A DNA stretch of 64,000 bases from Limisalsivibrio acetivorans (GCF_000421105.1 NZ_ATWF01000001.1:902930-966929); one strand, 5' to 3'. Shown: positions 18,765 through 28,158, counted from the stretch's first letter. Program-made: numbers and translations. The notes: a model not told the origin generated them from the sequence alone.

Positions 18765-19280
18765 ATGAGAGTGCTTTACTTCGCCGGCCTAAGCCACGTA
18801 ATAGAAAACAATATCAACCTTCAGAACAGCTCGAAGCTTGTGTACCTGAGCAAATTTCTGGATGTAGATGTGTTCAGCCATACCGGTATGCTTCCCGATG
18901 CAGATGGATACGATGCCTTTATCGGCTCATCCTTCGGCGGATTTTTCGCCCTATGGGGAGCCGCAAGATACGGGATAACTGGTATAGGCATAAACCCCTC
19001 CCTCCTTCTTCCCGAACGTATCGAACACCATAAGCAGATCTTCCCCGAACAGCTCAGCATATTCAGCCGAGAAAGCCTTAACGCAATGCGCATGGAGAAT
19101 CCCCACGGCGATCTCCATGTTCTTATCAACATGGATGACGAGGTTCTCGGTGCAGAAAATGTTATTCGAGAGGCTGGCAAAAATGGAATGAAAACATTAG
19201 CTTACAATAAAGGGGGGCATGAGGCTGTGAACTTTTCAGAGGAGATGCTTCCGAACATAAAGGAGATACTTAAGATATGA
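18765..19280 (+). CDS. YqiA-like (UPF0227) alpha/beta hydrolase
   Basis: A 171-residue small alpha/beta hydrolase. The nucleophile elbow reads GSSFGGFFA, the acid is likely in the NMDDEVL stretch, and the catalytic His in KGGHEAVNF. This matches YqiA-like esterases, whose natural substrates are unknown. It is the first gene of a five-gene operon in which every neighbour overlaps the next. Confidence 0.75.
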   Translation: MRVLYFAGLSHVIENNINLQNSSKLVYLSKFLDVDVFSHTGMLPDADGYDAFIGSSFGGFFALWGAARYGITGIGINPSLLLPERIEHHKQIFPEQLSIFSRESLNAMRMENPHGDLHVLINMDDEVLGAENVIREAGKNGMKTLAYNKGGHEAVNFSEEMLPNIKEILKI

Positions 19281-19951
19281 AAGAAGCTGTATGCGTTTTT
19301 GTTAAAAACCCGGTTCCGGGAAAGGTTAAAACCAGACTTGCGGAGGGGGTTGGCAATGAAAAAGCTGCCGGCATATATAGGATAATGGCCAGCGAGGCTA
19401 TTGCTGTGGCAGAGAAATCCGGTGCGGATACCATGATATTCGTGTCCCCCGTAGATGAAATTGACGACGCTAAGAACAGCCTCGGCCTTGAGGGGAAGAA
19501 GGTTCTCCCCCAGGAGGGTGAGGATCTGGGGATAAGGATGCTTAAGGCTTTTGAAACCGTATTCGAGATGGGCTATGACAGGGCCGTGCTCATCGGTACA
19601 GATATCCCCTCCATAGACTACCTGATGCTCAGGGAGGCACTGGACAGCCTGCACACAAGCTCTGCTGTGATAGGACCGGCAGATGACGGCGGGTATTACC
19701 TGATAGGATTCAAGAAGGACACCCTCTCCGAAAAAGCGTTTCTCGATATGACATGGAGCCACAGTGAGGTTACCGGCAACACTGTGGCAAGGCTTGAGGA
19801 GGAGGGGTATGAGTATTTTGTTCTCCCCGAACTCATAGACATAGATGACTACGACGATCTGAAACGATACATGGAAGAAGAGGGAATAAACTCCGAAATG
19901 GTAGAGGCGTTTAAAGGCGTCATGGAGAATGGAGATGGCACAAAGGTATGA
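19277..19951 (+). CDS. TIGR04282-like glycosyltransferase (DUF2064)
   Basis: A 224-residue GT-A fold protein. The N-terminal signature is FVKNPVPGKVKTRLAEGVG, the metal/nucleotide motif is GTDIPSIDYLML, and a later motif is GPADDGGYYLIG. The family is named rSAM/selenodomain-associated transferase 1 and is tied to arsenosugar-type clusters in some bacteria. It overlaps its neighbours on both sides. Its usual partner, transferase 2, lies three genes downstream at 22027. The acceptor is unknown. Confidence 0.85.
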   Translation: MKEAVCVFVKNPVPGKVKTRLAEGVGNEKAAGIYRIMASEAIAVAEKSGADTMIFVSPVDEIDDAKNSLGLEGKKVLPQEGEDLGIRMLKAFETVFEMGYDRAVLIGTDIPSIDYLMLREALDSLHTSSAVIGPADDGGYYLIGFKKDTLSEKAFLDMTWSHSEVTGNTVARLEEEGYEYFVLPELIDIDDYDDLKRYMEEEGINSEMVEAFKGVMENGDGTKV

Positions 19952-21368
19952 TCTCGCAGTTATAGGTGGTGGAGCGGCGGGGTTTGTTTCCTCCAAGCTC
20001 GCCTCCGGAATGGGAAAGAAGGTAGTTCTAATAGAGAACAACAGGCTCGGCGGTGAGTGCACATGGAGCGGATGCGTACCGAGTAAAGCTTTACTGAGAG
20101 CGGCTTCCGCCGCACATGCAGTTAAAACCGCCGACAGGTATGGGATTAAAACATCGGGAGAAGTAACCGATGCCTCAGGTGCCTTCCAGTACGCCAGAGA
20201 TGCGGTGCAGAACGTTTACAACGGCCACAGACCGGAGGCCTTCGAAGAAGAAGGTATCGAGCTCATATTCGGCTCACCATCATTCAGGGATGAGAAGAGC
20301 ATAGAGGTTAACGGCGAAGTTATTGAGGCAGATAAGTTTATCATCGCCACAGGCTCATCCCCATTCGTTCCACCAGTTTCAGGGTTTGACAGTGAGCACC
20401 TTCTCACAAACTCCAACTTCTTTGAGCAGACGGATATACCCGAGTCGCTTCTGGTTATCGGCGGCGGCTCCATAGGTACGGAGATGGCTTCTGCGATGAA
20501 CAGGCTGGGTTCTGCTGTTACCGTTGTGGAGATGATGCCACGGATCCTTATGCCGGAGGATGAAGAGATGTCTGTTCGGCTCCAGGAGATGCTTACAGCG
20601 GAAGGTGTATCCTTTTTTACGGGCACAAAGGCCATTTCCGCAGAGATAGGAAGTAATCAAGTTGTCCTGGAAGTTGAGGACAGCAGAAAGGAACGCAGAA
20701 TACTCAAGGCTCAGAGGATCCTCGCCGCCTCCGGCAGGAAGGCAAACGTGGACGGTCTGAACCTCGAGGCAGCCGGCGTTGAATATACAGATAAAGGGAT
20801 ACGGGTAAACGAGAAACTGCAGACTTCAAACGACCGGATCTTCGCCGCAGGTGATGTTGCAGGCCCCTTCCAGTTCAGCCACATGGCTGAGTATCAGGCG
20901 AAGACGGCCGTTATGAATGCGCTCCTGCCCATAGCGGCAAAGCGTGTGGACTATACCCATGTGGGGTGGTGCACCTTCACAGACCCCGAACTCGCCCATA
21001 TCGGAGTAACCGAAGCGGAAGCCAGAGAGGAGCTCGGGGATTCGATCAAGGTCTACACATTCAGCTATTCAGGCGCAGACAGGGGAAAAACAGACGGAAC
21101 GGAAACGGGTTACGCCAAATATATCGTAGACAGCGGCGGCAGACTCGTCGGTGCCCATATCCTCGGAGCAAGGGCCGGAGAGCTCATCCACGAGGCTCAG
21201 ATAATAAAGAGCTTAGGTAAGCCTTTTAAGGAGCTTTACGGCATGATCCACATATATCCGACCTATTCCGATGTGGTAAAACAACCCGCCAAGAACGCCT
21301 ATATAGACTCGCTTATGAGTAATCCATTCATCAATCTTGCGAAAAGGTTCCGGGGTGATGGAGATTGA
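19935..21368 (+). CDS. Mercuric reductase-like pyridine nucleotide-disulfide oxidoreductase
   Basis: A 477-residue flavoprotein. It has an FAD-binding GGGAAGF near the start, the redox-active pair in GGECTWSGCVPSKAL (CX4C), an NAD(P) site GGGSIGTEMAS, and a C-terminal dimerisation domain with HIYPTYSDV at the active-site base position. It resembles mercuric reductase and dihydrolipoamide dehydrogenase but has no heavy-metal-binding N-terminal domain and no C-terminal Cys pair, so Hg reduction is doubtful. ATG 19935 is preferred for GGAG spacing; ATG 19929 is possible. Confidence 0.85.
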   Translation: MAQRYDLAVIGGGAAGFVSSKLASGMGKKVVLIENNRLGGECTWSGCVPSKALLRAASAAHAVKTADRYGIKTSGEVTDASGAFQYARDAVQNVYNGHRPEAFEEEGIELIFGSPSFRDEKSIEVNGEVIEADKFIIATGSSPFVPPVSGFDSEHLLTNSNFFEQTDIPESLLVIGGGSIGTEMASAMNRLGSAVTVVEMMPRILMPEDEEMSVRLQEMLTAEGVSFFTGTKAISAEIGSNQVVLEVEDSRKERRILKAQRILAASGRKANVDGLNLEAAGVEYTDKGIRVNEKLQTSNDRIFAAGDVAGPFQFSHMAEYQAKTAVMNALLPIAAKRVDYTHVGWCTFTDPELAHIGVTEAEAREELGDSIKVYTFSYSGADRGKTDGTETGYAKYIVDSGGRLVGAHILGARAGELIHEAQIIKSLGKPFKELYGMIHIYPTYSDVVKQPAKNAYIDSLMSNPFINLAKRFRGDGD

Positions 21369-22030
21369 AAAGGCTTCTGATACTAGCCCTCGTTGTTACC
21401 CTCATCCTCATCCTTCGCTACAGCGGCCTTGGGGATGCGATAACCTTCGAGGCACTCAAGGAAAACCGTGAGATACTCCTTGAGCGGGTAAACTCAAACT
21501 ACGCCCTCAGCGCCATGGGATTTATCTTTTTATATATTGTTGTTACAGGGTTCTCCCTTCCTGGTGCGGCTGTGCTGACCCTCTCCTCGGGCTTCCTCTT
21601 CGGCATGCCCCAGGGGTGGCTCTTCTCTGTGGCAGGGGCCACCATAGGTGCTTTGGCCGCCTTTCTGATATCCCGATACCTGCTGGGGAACTGGGTACAA
21701 AGGACATGGCCCCACAGGCTTGAGAGATTCAATGAGGACTTCCGGCAGAACGGCGCAATGTATCTTCTCACGATGCGCCTTATTCCAGCTTTCCCCTTCT
21801 TTCTAATCAACTTCTTTGCCGGACTCACAAGAGTGAGGGTCTCCACATATATCTGGACAACGGCAATCGGAATCGCACCGGGGGGCTTTGTATACGCCTT
21901 TGCCGGAAGACAGCTGGGAACCATCGACAATCTCGGAGACATCGTATCCGGACGAATGCTCGCCGCCCTCGCCCTGCTCGGTCTGCTGAGCCTTGCGCCG
22001 GTAATCTACAGGAAGCTGTTGCGCCGATGA
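21365..22030 (+). CDS. TVP38/TMEM64 (VTT) family membrane protein
   Basis: A 221-residue inner-membrane protein of the DedA/VTT superfamily. It has an N-terminal helix, then the conserved core LFGMPQGWLFSVAGATIGA and the RLIPAFPFFLINFFAG segment. Family members are implicated in lipid movement or small-solute transport. It overlaps the flavoprotein gene and the next glycosyltransferase by 4 bases each. This order recurs in arsenosugar/selenodomain-type clusters. Confidence 0.88.
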   Translation: MKRLLILALVVTLILILRYSGLGDAITFEALKENREILLERVNSNYALSAMGFIFLYIVVTGFSLPGAAVLTLSSGFLFGMPQGWLFSVAGATIGALAAFLISRYLLGNWVQRTWPHRLERFNEDFRQNGAMYLLTMRLIPAFPFFLINFFAGLTRVRVSTYIWTTAIGIAPGGFVYAFAGRQLGTIDNLGDIVSGRMLAALALLGLLSLAPVIYRKLLRR

Positions 22031-22710
22031 GCTTTTCCGTAATTATCCCTGTGTACAGTGAAGAGAGTACGATAAACCGTCAGCTGGAGCATGTGGCTTC
22101 TATCTTTCAGGGACACTGTTTCGAGATAATCGTCATCGACGGCCATCAGGAGGATTCTACCCTCAAGGTAGTAGAGGATAATTCTATCATAAAGGTTAGC
22201 AGTGCCAGGGGAAGAGGTATACAGCTCCAGAAGGGGCTGGAGGCCGCTTCGAAGGATATCTGCCTCTTTCTCCATGCGGATACAAAGCTGCCGCAGGATG
22301 CTCCCGCAGAGATTAACCGTATCCTGGGAGAATACTATGCAGGGGCGTTTGATCTAAGAATAGACGACTGGCATCCGGCATTCAGGTTTATCGAGCAAAC
22401 CGCCGCACTCCGTTCAAGGCTCACAAAGATACCCTATGGCGATCAGGCTGTCTTCACCCGAAGGGGTACAGCCCTAGCTATCGGCTTTGAACCCATCCCG
22501 ATCATGGAGGATGTGACGTTCATGAAAGAGCTTAAGGGTAAGGGTTTCAGCGTGGGCTTTTCGGATAGATGCGTTTACACCTCATCCCGAAGATGGCGTA
22601 AAGAAGGTATCCTCAGATGTACACTACGCAACTGGAAGCTGGCTGTGCTGTATAACTACGGCGTCCACCCTTCAAAACTTGCCGAGGAATATAGTCCTAA
22701 TGTGGATTAG
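22027..22710 (+). CDS. TIGR04283-like family 2 glycosyltransferase
   Basis: A 227-residue GT2 glycosyltransferase. It starts SVIIPVYSEE, has the nucleotide-binding IDGHQEDST, the acidic motif LHADTKLP and the late YGDQAVFTRR. It fits the rSAM/selenodomain-associated transferase 2 family, the usual partner of the gene at 19277. It is the last gene of the operon. No methyltransferase or radical SAM gene that would complete an arsenosugar pathway is present here. Confidence 0.85.
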   Translation: MSFSVIIPVYSEESTINRQLEHVASIFQGHCFEIIVIDGHQEDSTLKVVEDNSIIKVSSARGRGIQLQKGLEAASKDICLFLHADTKLPQDAPAEINRILGEYYAGAFDLRIDDWHPAFRFIEQTAALRSRLTKIPYGDQAVFTRRGTALAIGFEPIPIMEDVTFMKELKGKGFSVGFSDRCVYTSSRRWRKEGILRCTLRNWKLAVLYNYGVHPSKLAEEYSPNVD

Positions 22711-23028
22711 CAAAAAATGAACAAATAAGACCAGTATTTAATCGATACTTATAAACACTTTAGACTTCCCTTAAGCTTTTATTTGAACAAATAAACGAAC
22801 AAAATAAACGACATAATAAGCCGGACTGGGTATTCACATCAAATTAAGACTTTAGTGGAAACATTTGCTCTGGTTCTCACTTGCGGCGTGGTGAGAGGGG
22901 CTCGTTGTATAAACAGCCGTTCTCCTTGAGGTTGGGGAGTGTAGAGGACACGAACTATTCAGACCTGATATCTGTATGGTAATACTCTGAACTGATTCTC
23001 ATTTGCCGTATGGTGAGCAGAGAACGGA
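22711..23028. other. Intergenic region with a degenerate direct repeat
   Basis: No gene seen. Two related stretches begin near 22870 and 22992, each with TTCTCA(C/T)TTGC and GGTGAG, whose CTCA/TGAG ends form a short inverted repeat. AGGGGCT near 22896 also matches AGCCCCT near 23035 in reverse complement. It may hold terminators for the flanking convergent genes, but no T-run hairpin is clear. Confidence 0.35.
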
Positions 23029-23418
23029 CTATTCAGCCCCTCTTTCGTTCAGTTTGCGAACGCATTTATCAAGGGTTTCCAGAAGCATGTCCTTATGCAC
23101 AGGCTTAACCATAACATAATCCGCCTTATCCACCTTTCTCGCTTGATCGGGGAAGGCTGTGATAACGATTATGGGGATCTCCGTGTCCTCTTTGCGTATC
23201 TCATCTATCATTACAAGACCGTCCATAATAGGCATGGCCAGATCAGCAACAATGATATCGGGGCTTTTCTCGCTGTAAACGGAAAGGCCAACCTCGCCGT
23301 TTTCAGCCGTGTATATCTCCCCCACCCTGCGGCGAATGATATTCACTATTGAAAGTCTGGCGATCTCATCATCTTCAACACAAAGAACCTTAAGATCCTC
23401 AAGCTTGATATCGGACAA
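23029..23418 (-). CDS. Single-domain response regulator
   Basis: A 129-residue stand-alone receiver domain: acidic pair in CVEDDE, phospho-acceptor Asp59 in IIVADLAMPIMDG, conserved Thr in VITAF and Lys in VKPVH. There is no output domain, so it likely acts in a phosphorelay or by protein contact. It uses a TTG start at 23418 with GAGGAG six bases upstream; no ATG fits. No kinase is adjacent. Confidence 0.88.
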   Translation of the reverse strand: MSDIKLEDLKVLCVEDDEIARLSIVNIIRRRVGEIYTAENGEVGLSVYSEKSPDIIVADLAMPIMDGLVMIDEIRKEDTEIPIIVITAFPDQARKVDKADYVMVKPVHKDMLLETLDKCVRKLNERGAE

Positions 23419-23449
23419 GGGAATCTCCTCTGTTTATACTAATAATCAT

Positions 23450-23478
23450 TTATTACTACAGGATTTTTATATAGTCAA
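23450..23478 (-). promoter_or_regulatory. Promoter of the single-domain response regulator
   Basis: TTGACT (23478-23473), a 17-base spacer and TAATAA (23455-23450) on the minus strand, about 30 bases before the TTG start. It directly follows the hcp terminator. Confidence 0.55.
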
Positions 23479-23484
23479 GCGGGG

Positions 23485-23552
23485 AAAAAATCCCGGCCTG
23501 CCTGAGAGACGGGATGCTGTGCCTTATTAAGGAATAAGGGAGGCAGACCGGG
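23485..23552 (-). terminator. Rho-independent terminator of hcp
   Basis: On the minus strand CCCGGTCTGCCT pairs with AGGCAGGCCGGG (one G-T pair), followed by ATTTTTT. The loop carries its own small hairpin, CCTTATT/AATAAGG. It lies about 40 bases after the hcp stop. Confidence 0.8.
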
Positions 23553-23592
23553 CTATTATCTGTAAATCGGTATGTCTATTCAGTTATGCAAT

Positions 23593-25218
23593 TTACGCAG
23601 AAAGTGAGTTTACAAACCCCTCTACGCTGTCCATAGGCTTAAGCTCGAACTTATCCACGATGATATTCGCAACGTTCGGTGAAAGGAACGCAGGAAGTGT
23701 GGGTCCGAGGTTTATGTTCTTAACTCCAAGGGCAAGGAGCGCGAGAAGAACTGTAACCGCCTTCTGCTCATACCATGCCACATCATAGTAGATGGGGAGC
23801 TCATTGATATCCTCAAGACCGAAGGCCTCCTTAAGCTTGAGTGCTGTTACGGCAAGGGAGTACGAGTCGTTGCACTGTCCGGCATCAAGAACCCTGGGGA
23901 TTCCACCTATTTCGCCGAGGTCGAGCTTGTTGTAGCGGTACTTGGCGCAACCTGCCGTAAGGATGATAAAGCCTTCGGGGAGATTTTTGGCAACATCTGT
24001 GTAGTGTTCCCTTGTCTTGTGCCTTCCGTCGCATCCGGCCATAACAACAAAACCTTTAACAGCGCCCGCTTTAACAGCATCCACAACGGTTCCGGCGATG
24101 CTCTCCACATAATCGTGGGCGAAGCCGCCTGTAACGGAGCCAGTCTCGATCTCTTCGGGTGCATTGCAGGTTTTTGCAAGCTCGATGATCTCGCTGAAGT
24201 CCTTCTGCTTACCCGCTTCTCTGTTGGGCACATGCTTAACACCGGGATATCCGGCCATTCCTGTGGTAAAGATCCTTTCCCTGTAATCGTCCTTAACGGG
24301 TACGATGCAGTTGGTTGTCATAAGGATGGGGCCGTTGAAGGAGGCGAACTCCTTATCCTGCTTCCACCATGAACCGCCGTAGTTTCCTGCGAAATGATCG
24401 TACTTCTTGAATGCGGGATAGTAGTGCCCGGGAAGCATCTCACTGTGGGTATAGACATCAACGCCGGTTCCTTCGGTCTGCTCGAGCAGTTCCTGAAGAT
24501 CCTTAAGATCGTGGCCGGAGATTAGTATTCCGGGGTTATTCCTGACACCGATGTCCACCTTGGTGGGCTCGGGCTTTCCGTAGGTATTTGTATTCGCTTT
24601 ATCGAGAAGCGCCATGGTGTTAACAGCATTCTCGCCGCACTTCATAACAAGGCCGAGGAGCTCATCTGCATCGTTTGAAACTGCCGCTGCAGCGAGTGCA
24701 TCCTTGGCAAAGCTGTATATTGATTCATCCTCAAAGCCGAGAACAGCCGCATGATCGCCGTAAGCTGCGATACCCTTAAGCCCGTATGTGAGCAGCTCTC
24801 TGAGTGAGCGGATATCCTCATGCTCTGTGTTCAGAACGCCAACGCTCGCTCCCTTTGAGTCATATTCTTCGGGTGAAGAGGGCTTCCATGTTACGCAGTC
24901 GGGAAGGTTAGCGGGGAGATCCGCTTCCTTCGCAAGGGCATCCCTCCTTTCAATAGCTTCGTCTATAAGGCTTGTGATCCTTGCCTTGTCGAAGTTTGCA
25001 TTGGTGATTGTGGAAAAAAGGGCTTCGAAGGTGAAACGTCCCATTTCCTTCTCGAATTTTCCTTCGGGTGCGTGCTTTCCTGCAAAGGCGGCACCTTTAA
25101 GTACATATACGAGAAGATCCATTAGATTAGCCGCATCATCCGGCTTACCGCACACTCCTCTAACCGTACATCCTTCGTTCTTAGCTGTTTCCTGACACTG
25201 GTAGCAGAACATTCCCAT
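23593..25218 (-). CDS. hcp: Hybrid cluster protein (hydroxylamine reductase / NO-stress protein)
   Basis: A 541-residue Hcp. The N-terminal cubane-cluster cysteines are C5, C8, C17 and C23 (CX2CX8CX5C). Downstream regions for the hybrid Fe-S-O cluster include [41 protein letters not shown] and DAGQCND. It reduces hydroxylamine in vitro; in cells it is linked to NO reduction and S-nitrosylation. A strong GGAGG precedes the ATG. It is divergent from a Crp/Fnr regulator with a perfect FNR-type box between them. Confidence 0.96.
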   Translation of the reverse strand: MGMFCYQCQETAKNEGCTVRGVCGKPDDAANLMDLLVYVLKGAAFAGKHAPEGKFEKEMGRFTFEALFSTITNANFDKARITSLIDEAIERRDALAKEADLPANLPDCVTWKPSSPEEYDSKGASVGVLNTEHEDIRSLRELLTYGLKGIAAYGDHAAVLGFEDESIYSFAKDALAAAAVSNDADELLGLVMKCGENAVNTMALLDKANTNTYGKPEPTKVDIGVRNNPGILISGHDLKDLQELLEQTEGTGVDVYTHSEMLPGHYYPAFKKYDHFAGNYGGSWWKQDKEFASFNGPILMTTNCIVPVKDDYRERIFTTGMAGYPGVKHVPNREAGKQKDFSEIIELAKTCNAPEEIETGSVTGGFAHDYVESIAGTVVDAVKAGAVKGFVVMAGCDGRHKTREHYTDVAKNLPEGFIILTAGCAKYRYNKLDLGEIGGIPRVLDAGQCNDSYSLAVTALKLKEAFGLEDINELPIYYDVAWYEQKAVTVLLALLALGVKNINLGPTLPAFLSPNVANIIVDKFELKPMDSVEGFVNSLSA

Positions 25219-25252
25219 AATTTTCCTCCTGTGTTGTTTTCGATGTTCTTAT

Positions 25253-25258
25253 GCTATA
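25253..25258 (-). promoter_or_regulatory. hcp -10 element
   Basis: TATAGC on the minus strand predicts a start near 25246. This puts the centre of the TTGAT-N4-ATCAA box about 40 bases upstream, the spacing of class II activation by FNR-type proteins. Confidence 0.5.
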
Positions 25259-25278
25259 GTCTTAAGCTAGGAAATAAC

Positions 25279-25292
25279 TTGATCAGGATCAA
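25279..25292. promoter_or_regulatory. FNR/HcpR-type binding site between hcp and its regulator
   Basis: A perfect TTGAT-CAGG-ATCAA palindrome. For hcp it sits at about -40 and should activate. For the divergent regulator gene it ends 2 bases before the ATG and covers its ribosome site, so occupancy could also limit regulator expression. A second perfect copy is at 52940. Confidence 0.8.
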
Positions 25293-25294
25293 AT

Positions 25295-25942
25295 ATGGAC
25301 AAAAAAAGTGCTGTTAAGGATTTCACCGACAACTTCTTCGGTGATGGTGATCTTGTTCCTATGATGGAAAAAATCACCCGTGTAAAATATTTATCACAGA
25401 AAGAGATACTTTTCCTTGAAGGAGAATCGGGTAGATATATTTACTATTTGCTGAGCGGATCCATAAAACTTTATAAAACCAACGATGAAGGCAAAGAGGC
25501 GATTGTACATTTCGTGTACTCGGGGGATATGTTCGCAGAGATCATCCTCCAGCTGGAGTGCTGCTATCCCGTTACCGCCTCCGCCATAGAGGACTGCACC
25601 CTTTTGGAGATAGACGCCGCCGCCCTCTTCCGAGAGATCGAGCAGGACCCCAAGCTCGGAATGCGGATAATCGCCCTGCTCTCACGCAGAATTAAAAACT
25701 TCGTGAATATGATAGAGAACCTCACCCTCAAGGATGTGCGAGGACGGTTTCTGAACTATCTTGCAAACCTCGCTGAGAACCGGGGGAGCAATGTTGTTGA
25801 GCTCCCAGTTCCAAAGGGGGACATCGCCCTTCTTCTAGGCACTACGCCTGAGACATTCTCCCGACTCCTGAAGAAGCTTTGCGATGAAGGTATACTGCGA
25901 ACAGACGGAAAGAAGATAATCATTCAGGAGGAGATTGAATGA
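25295..25942 (+). CDS. Crp/Fnr family regulator, probably HcpR/DNR-like
   Basis: A 215-residue regulator: cyclic-nucleotide-binding-like sensor domain (about 25-125), long dimer helix, and C-terminal winged helix. The recognition helix reads TTPETFSRLLKKL. Its E-x-x-S-R pattern matches FNR, whose Glu, Ser and Arg read TTGAT, and such a box lies just upstream. There is no N-terminal cysteine set for an oxygen-sensing Fe-S cluster, so a haem-based NO sensor (DNR/HcpR style) is more likely than true FNR. It probably controls hcp and the polyferredoxin at 53006. Confidence 0.88.
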   Translation: MDKKSAVKDFTDNFFGDGDLVPMMEKITRVKYLSQKEILFLEGESGRYIYYLLSGSIKLYKTNDEGKEAIVHFVYSGDMFAEIILQLECCYPVTASAIEDCTLLEIDAAALFREIEQDPKLGMRIIALLSRRIKNFVNMIENLTLKDVRGRFLNYLANLAENRGSNVVELPVPKGDIALLLGTTPETFSRLLKKLCDEGILRTDGKKIIIQEEIE

Positions 25943-27171
25943 GGGAGAACGCCCTCGAGATCTTCAGACACGCCCTCGATGCTGTACACCCCGAAAGGGC
26001 AGTAAGCAGTATATTGCGCATGGATGGGATACAGCTAGTAGCGGGCAGAAGCAGATACACCCTTAAGAACCGTGTTCACTTGCTCGCAAGCGGTAAGGCG
26101 GCCGAAGGTATGTGCAGAGGCGCCCTTGATGTCCTTGGTGATAAGGTGCACTCCGGTCTGGCTGTGAGCCACACCGGCGGTGACGATATCGGTCCTGTAA
26201 GCCACATAAAGGGCTCCCACCCCGTACCGGATCATTCAAGCATTGAGGCCGGAAAATCCATGCTGGATTACATGAAAGGTATGGGAAACGATGATTTCTA
26301 CGTATACCTGCTGTCAGGGGGGAGCTCATCCCTGATGGAGCTCCCTGTGCACCCCCTCGGGCTTGCGGATATTAGAGAGATTACCGACCGTCTCCTCAAG
26401 AGCGGTGAGGATATACACGGTATTAACGCCGTACGCAGACGCCTCTCCATGATCAAAGGGGGAGGACTGGCCTCTGCGGCTCCATGTCAGGGGATTGTTC
26501 TGGTTATCTCCGATGTTATGGACAACGACCCTGCCTCCATCGGCTCCGGCCCTTTCTGGCCTTCGGAAACGGGCTTTGCCAAACTAGGCATAGACCCCAG
26601 ACGTATTGCTGAGAATGCCAGCGTAGATCCGGATCTCCTTATGCCTCAGAAATCTGCTGAAACACCCCCCCACTACATCGCCGCAGACAACTCCTTTGCT
26701 CTCAAAGCGGCGGAGGAGAAGGCTGAAGAGCTGGGCTATAAGACTGTCGTGCTCGATAGAAACCTGTCTGGGGAGGCATCCAGAAAAGGAGCCGAGGTTA
26801 TGATGCAGATCGCAGAGAGGGATGAGCGTGGACGCATGTGCTACATCCTTGGGGGGGAAACCACAGTAAAGGTAACGGGGGACGGTAAAGGGGGACGGAA
26901 TCAGGAGTTTGTACTCGGTGCCCTACCCTATATAAAGAAGGGGATGACCATACTCTCCTGCGGAACGGACGGAAGGGACGGCCCCACCGATGCCGCCGGA
27001 GCCGCAGCAGATTACGATACATTCCGCACCGCTTCAGAGAAAAAGCTGGACAGCAAAAGGTTTCTGAATAAGAATAACTCCTTTGAGTTCTTCAGCCAGA
27101 CAGGGGGGCTCGTGCATACCGGGTCTACCGGAACAAATGTCTGTGATATTGCATTAATACTAACGGAGTAG
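25939..27171 (+). CDS. Glycerate 2-kinase (GckA/MOFRL family)
   Basis: A 410-residue protein of the GckA/MOFRL glycerate kinase family. It has SGKAAEGM in the N-terminal domain, SGGSSSLMELP in the nucleotide region, and the C-terminal MOFRL signature GGETTVKVTGDGKGGRNQE. It phosphorylates D-glycerate to 2-phosphoglycerate. It overlaps the regulator stop by 4 bases and is 3 bases before the exchanger gene, so all three may be cotranscribed, although no functional link is evident. Confidence 0.92.
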   Translation: MRENALEIFRHALDAVHPERAVSSILRMDGIQLVAGRSRYTLKNRVHLLASGKAAEGMCRGALDVLGDKVHSGLAVSHTGGDDIGPVSHIKGSHPVPDHSSIEAGKSMLDYMKGMGNDDFYVYLLSGGSSSLMELPVHPLGLADIREITDRLLKSGEDIHGINAVRRRLSMIKGGGLASAAPCQGIVLVISDVMDNDPASIGSGPFWPSETGFAKLGIDPRRIAENASVDPDLLMPQKSAETPPHYIAADNSFALKAAEEKAEELGYKTVVLDRNLSGEASRKGAEVMMQIAERDERGRMCYILGGETTVKVTGDGKGGRNQEFVLGALPYIKKGMTILSCGTDGRDGPTDAAGAAADYDTFRTASEKKLDSKRFLNKNNSFEFFSQTGGLVHTGSTGTNVCDIALILTE

Positions 27172-27174
27172 TCC

Positions 27175-28146
27175 TTGTTCTATATAATCTTCCTTATGGC
27201 AGCAGCCGCAGTTATATTTGCCGGTGTTAAACTCTCCATTTACGGAGATGTCATTGCAGAGAAAACGGGGCTTGGCGAAAGCTTTGTGGGGCTCACCCTA
27301 GTTGCCGCCTCCACAAGCTTGCCAGAGATCATATCATCCATCGGCTCGGTCACCGTTGTGCAGTCTCCCGATCTTGCCTTCGGAAACGCCTACGGCTCAA
27401 ACATGTTCAACATGTTCATTATATTCATCCTTGATGCGGTCTACCGAAAGGGGAGCATTCTGGTCAAGGTGAGCCCTTCAAACGTAACCACTGGCCTCTT
27501 CTCCATCCTTCTCACTATGATAAGCGGTTTCGGCTTTATACTTGATATGCCCACGATAGGCTGGATGAACCCGATAAGCTTCGCCATCATAGGCGGCTAT
27601 CTCATAGCCATGTACACAGCATACAGGCTCAAAGACGACATTGTCGAACCCGATGCCCCAAGCGATATAACACTCTCCAAGGCGGCCACTGGCTTTGCCG
27701 TTGCGGCTTTCATAATCGTGGTTTCAGGACTTGCCCTCAGCAAATCGGCAGACTACATCGCAACAGACACCGGCCTCGGCGGGTCATTTGTGGGGACGCT
27801 TCTGCTAGCACTCGTAACATCACTCCCCGAGCTTGCCTTCTGCTTCCCGGCTGTACGCTCAGGAATGGCAAATATGGCCATCGGAAACCTTGTGGGCTCA
27901 AACGTGTTCAACATGACAGTGATCCCCATCGCCGATGCCTTCTACGTCAAAACTCAGGTATTTGCAGATGTCAGCGCCGCACACCTTGGCTCTGCACTGT
28001 TTACATCCATTGCGGCAGGTCTGCTTCTGCTGGGTATAGAGGTGGACAAGAAGCTGAGTGGCAGGATGCTCTCAATATCACTGATCTCATGGGCGCTTGC
28101 CCTTTTCTACATACTTAACCTCGCATTCGTCTATTTCAAAGGGTAG
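27175..28146 (+). CDS. Sodium/calcium exchanger family protein (CaCA)
   Basis: A 323-residue membrane protein with two alpha-repeats of the CaCA superfamily: VAASTSLPEIISS with GNAYGSNMFNMF, and LALVTSLPELAF with GNLVGSNVFNM. It exchanges Ca2+ for Na+ or H+; the ions cannot be settled from sequence. A TTG start 3 bases after the glycerate kinase stop is used because no ATG lies near the expected N terminus. Confidence 0.9.
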   Translation: MFYIIFLMAAAAVIFAGVKLSIYGDVIAEKTGLGESFVGLTLVAASTSLPEIISSIGSVTVVQSPDLAFGNAYGSNMFNMFIIFILDAVYRKGSILVKVSPSNVTTGLFSILLTMISGFGFILDMPTIGWMNPISFAIIGGYLIAMYTAYRLKDDIVEPDAPSDITLSKAATGFAVAAFIIVVSGLALSKSADYIATDTGLGGSFVGTLLLALVTSLPELAFCFPAVRSGMANMAIGNLVGSNVFNMTVIPIADAFYVKTQVFADVSAAHLGSALFTSIAAGLLLLGIEVDKKLSGRMLSISLISWALALFYILNLAFVYFKG

Positions 28147-28158
28147 CCGCACAAGCTG

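Noticed and set aside
19935-21368. True mercuric reductase
   Set aside because: No N-terminal metal-binding domain, no C-terminal Cys pair and no mer neighbours.
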